Assembly (NCBI GenBank): GCA_000434735.1
Contig: FR881218.1
Location: 1 to 55,837, forward strand
Length of the DNA stretch: 55,837 nucleotides
Direction: 5' to 3'
From: Bacteroides sp. CAG:530
GTDB taxonomy: Bacteria; Bacteroidota; Bacteroidia; Bacteroidales; Bacteroidaceae
Shown: one piece after another, positions 50,492-55,837 of the stretch
How positions within the stretch are numbered: position 1 is the first letter of the stretch
How the letters are laid out: every line of letters starts with the position of its first letter
Program-made: the position numbers and the translations under genes
Notes under the pieces: generated by a model
The model's database searches: none
The model's input: the letters and a program-made list of their open reading frames with translations, nothing else
Told to the model about the DNA's origin: nothing

Positions 50492-51785
50492 ATTCTTTAA
50501 TCTTTCTATAGAGTGTTCGCTCTGATATTTTCAAGTCATTGGCAGCATCTCTGCGCTTACCGTGATGACGCTCTAACGCCTTACGTATCATTTCCTTCTC
50601 CACTTCGTCGAGCGAGAGATTTTCTTCTACATACTCTTCGGCATCTTGCGTCTCTACCGGAGTTACGTTTACCGGAGAAGCCATATGAGGGGCAGCGGTT
50701 ACGTGAGGAGCAGCTGAAACATGAGTGGCAGCCGGCACCTGTGGCGTTATACTCTGCATCGGTTCCGCCATATCGCCCGATACATCTAATGCGGGCGAGT
50801 AGTACGACACCGTATTTCCCTGATTGGCAAGAGGCACGTTTCCACGCTCTGCCATAAGGTTATGAACCAACTTCTTCAGTTCAGTTACATCGCGGCGCAT
50901 GTCAAACAATACCTGATAGAGTATTTCGCGCTCGCTTTCGAACGCTTTTCCTGCCATTGGTTTCACTCCGAACAATGCAGGCAACTTAGATTCTGTCTGC
51001 TCGGGCAGATAGCTACGCAAAACATCTGCCGACACTTCTCGGGTTGTTTCTATGATGGAGATTTGTTCGGTAATATTCTTCAGCTGACGGATATTACCTG
51101 GCCATGAGTAAGCCACAAGCATCCGTCGTCCGTCATCCGTAAGCTGGATAGCCGGCATACGATATTTCTCGGAGATATCTGCTGCAAACTTACGGAACAG
51201 TAAGGGGATATCGTTAGGACGGTCGCGCAACGCGGGTACTTTAATGGGCACCGTGTTAAGACGATAATACAAATCCTCACGGAATCTACCTTCCGCTATC
51301 GCGTCTTTAAAGTTCACATTAGTGGCCGCCACTATGCGTACATCTGTTTTCTGTACTTTAGACGAACCTACCTTTATATATTCTCCGCTTTCAAGCACAC
51401 GCAGCAAGCGTGCCTGAGTAGATAGCGGCAACTCTCCTACTTCGTCAAGAAAGATTGTTCCTCCATTAGCTTCGGCAAAATAACCGTTTCTGTCGTTGAT
51501 AGCACCGGTAAACGCGCCCTTCTCATGTCCGAACAACTCGGAATCGATGGTTCCTTCCGGTATCGCGCCGCAGTTTACGGCTATATAAGGTCCGTGCTTT
51601 CGACGGCTAAACTGATGAATAATCTGCGGAAAGCTTTCCTTACCTACTCCACTTTCTCCAGTCACAAGTACCGACAAGTCTGTAGGAGCAACCTGAGTGG
51701 CTATGTCTATCGCTCGGTTCAAGTCCTCCGAATTGCCGATAATCCCAAATCTGAGTTTTACTGTCTGAATGTCTGTCTTCGCCAT
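50469..51785 (-). CDS. Sigma-54-dependent transcriptional activator
   Basis: 438 residues. The AAA+ domain begins almost at the N-terminus: Walker A GESGVGKE (43-50), the sigma-54 contact loop GAFTGA (90-95), Walker B IFLDE (111-115). A linker with repeated AAPH units follows, then a Fis-type helix-turn-helix at the C-terminus (KRRDAANDLKISERTLYRKIKEYGL). No receiver, GAF or other sensory domain is present, so activity must be controlled by abundance or a partner. First gene of the lptE-TPR-secG unit. Confidence 0.93.
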   Translation of the reverse strand: MAKTDIQTVKLRFGIIGNSEDLNRAIDIATQVAPTDLSVLVTGESGVGKESFPQIIHQFSRRKHGPYIAVNCGAIPEGTIDSELFGHEKGAFTGAINDRNGYFAEANGGTIFLDEVGELPLSTQARLLRVLESGEYIKVGSSKVQKTDVRIVAATNVNFKDAIAEGRFREDLYYRLNTVPIKVPALRDRPNDIPLLFRKFAADISEKYRMPAIQLTDDGRRMLVAYSWPGNIRQLKNITEQISIIETTREVSADVLRSYLPEQTESKLPALFGVKPMAGKAFESEREILYQVLFDMRRDVTELKKLVHNLMAERGNVPLANQGNTVSYYSPALDVSGDMAEPMQSITPQVPAATHVSAAPHVTAAPHMASPVNVTPVETQDAEEYVEENLSLDEVEKEMIRKALERHHGKRRDAANDLKISERTLYRKIKEYGLDKNK

Positions 51786-51811
51786 AATCTTTAAAGCTCT
51801 TTCACAACTGA

Positions 51812-51819
51812 CAAAATTA
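51812..51819 (-). promoter_or_regulatory. Candidate -7 element of the sigma-54 activator operon
   Basis: TAATTTTG on the minus strand matches TAnnTTTG, 27 bases before the ATG at 51785. Confidence 0.45.
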
Positions 51820-51870
51820 CAAAAATTCTACAAACACACGCATTTTTGGCAGATTTTCTTAGAAAAGCAA

Positions 51871-51909
51871 TGCGCCGCACAAAGTCTTTATTCAACCTCA
51901 TGCGGCGCA
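51871..51909. terminator. Hairpin terminator of the DUF5686 gene
   Basis: TGCGCCGCA (51871-51879) and TGCGGCGCA (51901-51909) form a perfect 9-bp stem with a 21-base loop, followed on the minus strand by a T-rich stretch. Confidence 0.7.
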
Positions 51910-51953
51910 CTGTAAACTATTGCGATTTTATTCCGTCTCTTCCCTACACAGTA

Positions 51954-54596
51954 TTAGAATACTGTACGAATCATAAAACGTATACCCCACTTATTGGCGG
52001 TAGGCAATTCGTTATAATTTAAACGGCGAACGTATTCTACGTGAAGCAACTTAAATATGTTATGTACTCCGGCAGTTACTTCCACATAGGGCTTCTTCTT
52101 ATCCATTACGTGGCTAGAGTAATTATAGTTACCGTCTACATCGTAATGTCCGGGGAACATCATCAAGACATCATCGTTTTTATTCTGTTCAAGGAACGGG
52201 TTGTTCTTGTCGGTAAGTGTACCCCACAAGCATTTCACTCCGATAAACTCACGCCATTTCAACTTCTTCAGAAGCGGAATACGGTTGAACAACTTACCCT
52301 GAAGGTTCCATGATACTTCGAGCGATGCGTATCGGTCGTTCAGGAACTCCATGTTGTTAATCAAGTTGAAAGTCTCATCTTCCAAGATGTACGATAAGTT
52401 GGCAGCAGGCATAATCAGCAACGGGAACGGAACTTTATTCCACTGTATACCACCGCACAAACGGGTATCAATATTACCCCAAGAAGCCAACCAAAAACGC
52501 TTATACATAGTCAAATCTGTCATGTTATAAGTATAATCGCCTCCTAACACTCCCTTCAAGCCTATCGTATGCTGCAATGTAAATACAGGAGCATCGAGAT
52601 TGATAGGCAAACGACGCTGCTTGGTGTTTACAAATGTCTCTCCCGGAGCGTAACGGAATGCCAACGAAGCTTCGGCTACAGTTATATCGTGAGTATTAAA
52701 CGGAGTAGACACCCATTGCTGTCCGCCCATCTCACCACTGGCTATAGCCGACTGCAAACGGCTCTCGCCATCCATCGTACGATAGAACAACTTTCCGCAT
52801 GGTTCGTAATTAGCATAGCGCACCATAGCTGTTGTCTTGAAACCGAACTCACGCTCGCGTTCATACTTTATGCTCGCCTTGCGTTCATAGTTATACTGGT
52901 CTACCTTACAAACCTTGAGTGCCGTAAACACATTATCCTTATCTGTATGGATGAACTTATCCGACGGCAACATGTTATCGTATTGATAAGTAAATGTCAT
53001 AGAGTGCTTAGGGAACTCACGCGGCAAGTACTCTTTCTTATCGAACGAGTATTCTACCTCGCCCATATACTTAGAGCGTCTATCCTTGAATCCGTATGCG
53101 TAATATCCTTTCAAGAACAAATTAGGATGTAGATTGGCGGTAGTCTGCGCAGAAGCACGTAAGCGCACACCGTCTACATAGTTAGACGACACCATCGTAT
53201 TGATAGGACCTATATCTACCTTACTATCGGGTGTACTGGTCTCTACAAAGTTCTCAATCAACGCCTTCAGCCCGAATAGTACATACTTAAAGCCTTTAAT
53301 CTTGGTAAGCTCGTCTACGAAACTTCCCATGCGGCTTTCAGATTTCGTAAGATCTTCCTGCCTATACTGCGACCAATAGTTATCATCACGCATCATGGCG
53401 TTTACGTCTTTTATCTCGGAACCCTTCTTCTTGAATATCTTTTCCGGAATAGGTTCGAAGCCGAAATCAAAATAACGCGTGGTTCGCCGCACCTGATACG
53501 ACCCCAGAATCTTCTTGAAATAAGCCAGCTCACACAACATATCGTCTTCTATCAACGCCCATCCGCCGTTTGGCAGTTCTCCGAAGCGTTGGTCGATAAT
53601 CATATTCTCCACAAAGTTAATATCTGTCTTCTTAGGCAGATTCAGCTTACACTCTTTAACTCTATAAGTAGAGTCGGCTAATATATATAGGTGTCCCGTA
53701 AAACCGAAGTCCTGCGAATTGTTGGGCACAAACGACAGATGGAAACACTTATCCTTCTGCACGTACACCGTATCCATGATGTAGAATTTATAGAAACCGA
53801 TACCGGCATTCGACACGGGGCTATCAAACGGATACTGCAAAAAGCGGAAACGGTCTTGGTAAATATCAATATCCTGGAAGATATCCTTCAATACCGTAGT
53901 CAACATATCTCCGGTGTTAAACAGCTCGTTAACGCCAGATGAATTCAATCCCTGAATAATAGTCTTTTCAGAATGCGGGTCCTTACGGTACACCTTTTCA
54001 GAAACGGTCTCGTCTACAGATACCGGAAGAATCTGCTTGCCTGTAACATCGCACGTCTCCACCTGATCGCGGAAGAAAGGATACTTCTTGAATATCCACG
54101 ATTCCTTCAGCGAATCTGGAGTAATATTATTGGCCGCCAGCGTAATCTTCTGATATTTGTTATAGTGATAATAATCATTCAGCTCGAGGTCGGTACGTTT
54201 TTTCGAAGCCACCACCTTACGCATCAGCTCTACCGCCGGATTATTTTTACGAGAGTATTTCTCTTTCTTTGGCTTAACGATAACCTCCTGCAGCATCTGG
54301 TCGGACGCCTTCATGCTTACGTTCAATTCGCGGGTCTTGGCCGACACCGTTAGCACCTGAGTATCATAACCTACCATAGAGAAAGTCAGTCGGGTCCATC
54401 CCGGAGTATATTTAACGGCATACTTACCGTCGATATCAGTAATGGTACCTACACCCTTACCATCGTAATACACGTTAAGATAAGGAATAGGCTCGCCCGT
54501 ATCAGCATCAATTACCACACCATGGATTTGAGCCGACACACGTCCTGTCACCAAAAACAATACTAATAAAAAGAATAGATATAAACGTTTGGTCAT
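51954..54596 (-). CDS. DUF5686 outer-membrane protein with carboxypeptidase-like regulatory domain
   Basis: 880 residues. The signal peptide ends at VSAQ (about residue 23). Residues about 23-110 are a CarboxypepD_reg-like fold (IHGVVIDADTGEPIPYLNVYYDGKGVGTITDIDGKYAVKY), followed by a long beta-rich DUF5686 region that ends in barrel-type strands (FIRTVF-like end GIRFMIRTVF). This layout resembles TonB-dependent receptors without a plug and occurs widely in Bacteroidetes; function unknown. Divergent from the PgpA-like gene, with 209 bases between. Confidence 0.88.
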   Translation of the reverse strand: MTKRLYLFFLLVLFLVTGRVSAQIHGVVIDADTGEPIPYLNVYYDGKGVGTITDIDGKYAVKYTPGWTRLTFSMVGYDTQVLTVSAKTRELNVSMKASDQMLQEVIVKPKKEKYSRKNNPAVELMRKVVASKKRTDLELNDYYHYNKYQKITLAANNITPDSLKESWIFKKYPFFRDQVETCDVTGKQILPVSVDETVSEKVYRKDPHSEKTIIQGLNSSGVNELFNTGDMLTTVLKDIFQDIDIYQDRFRFLQYPFDSPVSNAGIGFYKFYIMDTVYVQKDKCFHLSFVPNNSQDFGFTGHLYILADSTYRVKECKLNLPKKTDINFVENMIIDQRFGELPNGGWALIEDDMLCELAYFKKILGSYQVRRTTRYFDFGFEPIPEKIFKKKGSEIKDVNAMMRDDNYWSQYRQEDLTKSESRMGSFVDELTKIKGFKYVLFGLKALIENFVETSTPDSKVDIGPINTMVSSNYVDGVRLRASAQTTANLHPNLFLKGYYAYGFKDRRSKYMGEVEYSFDKKEYLPREFPKHSMTFTYQYDNMLPSDKFIHTDKDNVFTALKVCKVDQYNYERKASIKYEREREFGFKTTAMVRYANYEPCGKLFYRTMDGESRLQSAIASGEMGGQQWVSTPFNTHDITVAEASLAFRYAPGETFVNTKQRRLPINLDAPVFTLQHTIGLKGVLGGDYTYNMTDLTMYKRFWLASWGNIDTRLCGGIQWNKVPFPLLIMPAANLSYILEDETFNLINNMEFLNDRYASLEVSWNLQGKLFNRIPLLKKLKWREFIGVKCLWGTLTDKNNPFLEQNKNDDVLMMFPGHYDVDGNYNYSSHVMDKKKPYVEVTAGVHNIFKLLHVEYVRRLNYNELPTANKWGIRFMIRTVF

Positions 54597-54767
54597 AAAA
54601 CAGTCTTAATTAATACGCTTATCAATATTGAAAACGGAGCGAAATTACTGCTGAAAATTGTTTTTGGCAAATGGTAGCATCCAAAAAGTGACAAATAGAC
54701 CTACTTTTATGTAGTATTAACCATTATTAATCATCGGCTTAGAAAAAGTGTTTTCAAATAAAAAGTG

Positions 54768-54775
54768 TACTTTTG
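54768..54775 (+). promoter_or_regulatory. -7 element of the PgpA-like gene
   Basis: TACTTTTG matches TAnnTTTG, 30 bases before ATG 54806. No -33 match at the usual spacing. Confidence 0.5.
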
Positions 54776-54805
54776 CACTTTGTTTAATGTTTATAACAAT
54801 TTTCA

Positions 54806-55297
54806 ATGAAAACAACCGATACATCAAAGATACCATTTTTTCATAATTTCATCGCTACCGGATTCGGTTCAGGCTATAGTCCTGTAGCTCCGGGGACCGC
54901 CGGCGCATTAGTGGCGACACTTATTTGGTGGGGATATTCTGCCGCTATAAACGATTACATATCAATTATTTCCACAACTGCTATTTTAATTATCGTATTT
55001 ACCGTACTTGGTGTATGGTCATCGGGCGTATCCGAAAAATATTGGGGCGAAGACCCTTCGCGTGTAGTGGTTGATGAGATGGTAGGTACATGGATAGCAT
55101 TGTTGGCAGTACCCGAAAACGGTCATTGGGGATACATGATTGCCGCGTTCGCGCTGTTCCGTTTCTTCGATATCCTGAAACCGTTGGGTATCCGCAAGAT
55201 GGAAAAACTGCCTGGAGGCTACGGCATTATGGCCGATGATATCCTGTCGGGTATTTACGGAATGATTGTTATTTTAATTTTCAGACTATTAGTCTAA
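54806..55297 (+). CDS. PgpA-like phosphatidylglycerophosphatase (candidate phosphatidylinositol-phosphate phosphatase)
   Basis: 163 residues with three to four membrane helices. Family signatures: TGFGSGYSPVAPGTAGAL near the N-terminus, DEMVGTW (metal- and phosphate-binding, about 91-97) and GIMADDILSGIYG near the C-terminus. PgpA removes the phosphate from phosphatidylglycerophosphate. In gut Bacteroides a PgpA-like protein in the inositol-lipid locus acts on phosphatidylinositol phosphate; here the following GtrA-like gene makes that role plausible, but it cannot be told apart by sequence alone. Confidence 0.85.
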   Translation: MKTTDTSKIPFFHNFIATGFGSGYSPVAPGTAGALVATLIWWGYSAAINDYISIISTTAILIIVFTVLGVWSSGVSEKYWGEDPSRVVVDEMVGTWIALLAVPENGHWGYMIAAFALFRFFDILKPLGIRKMEKLPGGYGIMADDILSGIYGMIVILIFRLLV

Positions 55298-55310
55298 GAT
55301 ATACATAACG

Positions 55311-55837
55311 GTGAATAAGTTACTGACTTCCATAACTCAAGGCAAAGGATTATTTATGTTTCTGCGCGCACAGTTGTCGGCGCAGATAGCCACCCTTGTG
55401 GACTTCGCAGTCAGTATCGTTCTAAATGAATGGTTCAACGTTTATTATGTATATGCCACCCTATGCGGCTCTATTTCTGGCGGAGTGACTAACTGCGTCA
55501 TTAATTATAAGTGGACTTTCCACACTACCGACTGCAGCCCGTACTTCGTAATATTCAAATATATATTGGTATGGCTGGGCAGCATCGGCATAAATCTATG
55601 GGGAACATTCTTGCTTACGGAGCTGCTGAAAGGCCAACCCGACATGCCGCTTCTTAGCGAATCGTACGCTTTCATCATTGCCAAAGTGGTAGTGGCGGTA
55701 ATGGTAGCCGTATTATGGAACTACAACCTGCATCGCGTATTCGTATTCCGCGACATGCACATAAATCAGAAAATAAAGAAAAGATTAATTAATATAAAGA
55801 AACAACATGGGAATAAAGAAACAAGCCAAGAAGATGC
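55311..55837 (+). CDS. GtrA-like membrane protein (partial)
   Basis: Begins at GTG 55311 (an internal ATG at 55356 is possible) and remains open to the window end, about 175 residues. It has four hydrophobic helices and the GtrA-type features AQIATLVDFAVSIVL, GSISGGVTNCVINYKWTF and VAVLWNYNLHRVFVF. GtrA proteins flip or anchor polyprenyl-linked sugars, or accompany lipid-modifying enzymes. It follows the PgpA-like gene by 13 bases. The C-terminus appears to extend into a Lys-rich tail where another start codon occurs. Confidence 0.8.
   Translation, partial: MNKLLTSITQGKGLFMFLRAQLSAQIATLVDFAVSIVLNEWFNVYYVYATLCGSISGGVTNCVINYKWTFHTTDCSPYFVIFKYILVWLGSIGINLWGTFLLTELLKGQPDMPLLSESYAFIIAKVVVAVMVAVLWNYNLHRVFVFRDMHINQKIKKRLINIKKQHGNKETSQED
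55807..55837 (+). CDS. Possible start of the next gene (truncated at window edge)
   Basis: ATG 55807 opens a second frame (MGIKKQAKKM) overlapping the end of the GtrA-like frame. Only ten codons are seen, so no identity is possible. In related inositol-lipid loci a CDP-alcohol phosphatidyltransferase occurs near the PgpA and GtrA-like genes; that would be an expectation, not an observation. Confidence 0.3.
   Translation, partial: MGIKKQAKKM

Overview
The window is chromosomal DNA from a gut-type Bacteroidales bacterium, most likely Bacteroidaceae (Bacteroides or Phocaeicola). I infer this from the many TAnnTTTG-type -7 promoter elements, the scarcity of Shine-Dalgarno sites, the families present (DUF4837, DUF4421, DUF3575, DUF5686, Porin_10-like porin, fimbrillins, C-GCAxxG-C-C, LptE-sigma54 regulator-SecG block) and the LL-diaminopimelate aminotransferase route to lysine. 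Species cannot be fixed from the sequence alone. No tRNA, rRNA, CRISPR array, intact transposase or reverse transcriptase was seen.

Layout. 1-2275: AT-rich accessory cassette with a truncated gene, two small membrane proteins, a membrane-anchored DUF4253 protein and a small lipoprotein, resembling a polymorphic-toxin immunity region. 2382-7876 (minus): YeiH-type transporter, nitroreductase, SpoIID-domain protein and a large glycosyltransferase fused to a HIT-like DUF4922 module. 7964-11238 (plus): rlmN, DUF4837 lipoprotein, pdxA. 11347-15246: FucP-type sugar transporter, PfkB kinase and myo-inositol-3-phosphate synthase. 15574-25261: nitrogen and amino-acid block gltB-gltD-asnB-dapF-dapL. 25776-28952: six-gene 2-oxoacid:ferredoxin oxidoreductase operon. 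29100-34176: porin, solute-binding protein, oxidoreductase and DUF4421 protein. 34291-42052: a fimbrial (type V pilus-like) locus with a membrane AraC regulator, DUF3575 protein, a disrupted FimB/Mfa2-like anchor, a fimbrillin and two large fimbrillin plus C-type-lectin-like adhesins. 42158-47211 (minus): C-GCAxxG-C-C protein, 2-hydroxyacid dehydrogenase, rarA, nadE. 47467-48514: perR-like regulator and reverse rubrerythrin. 48705-54596 (minus): secG, TPR protein, lptE, sigma-54 activator, DUF5686 outer-membrane protein. 54806-end: PgpA-like phosphatase, GtrA-like protein and the possible start of another gene.

The most notable points are: (1) the last ~44 codons of the 38643-40349 adhesin look like the variable repeat of a diversity-generating retroelement, although no reverse transcriptase or template repeat lies in the window; (2) the pilus anchor gene just upstream carries a 28-bp insertion, bounded by a CGCC repeat, that breaks its lipoprotein signal peptide; (3) an inositol-phosphate supply module (synthase plus a possible inositol kinase and transporter) sits about 40 kb from a PgpA/GtrA pair resembling part of the Bacteroides inositol-lipid locus; (4) nadE has an in-frame, almost pure G/C insertion; (5) several unexplained intergenic repeats and hairpins occur.
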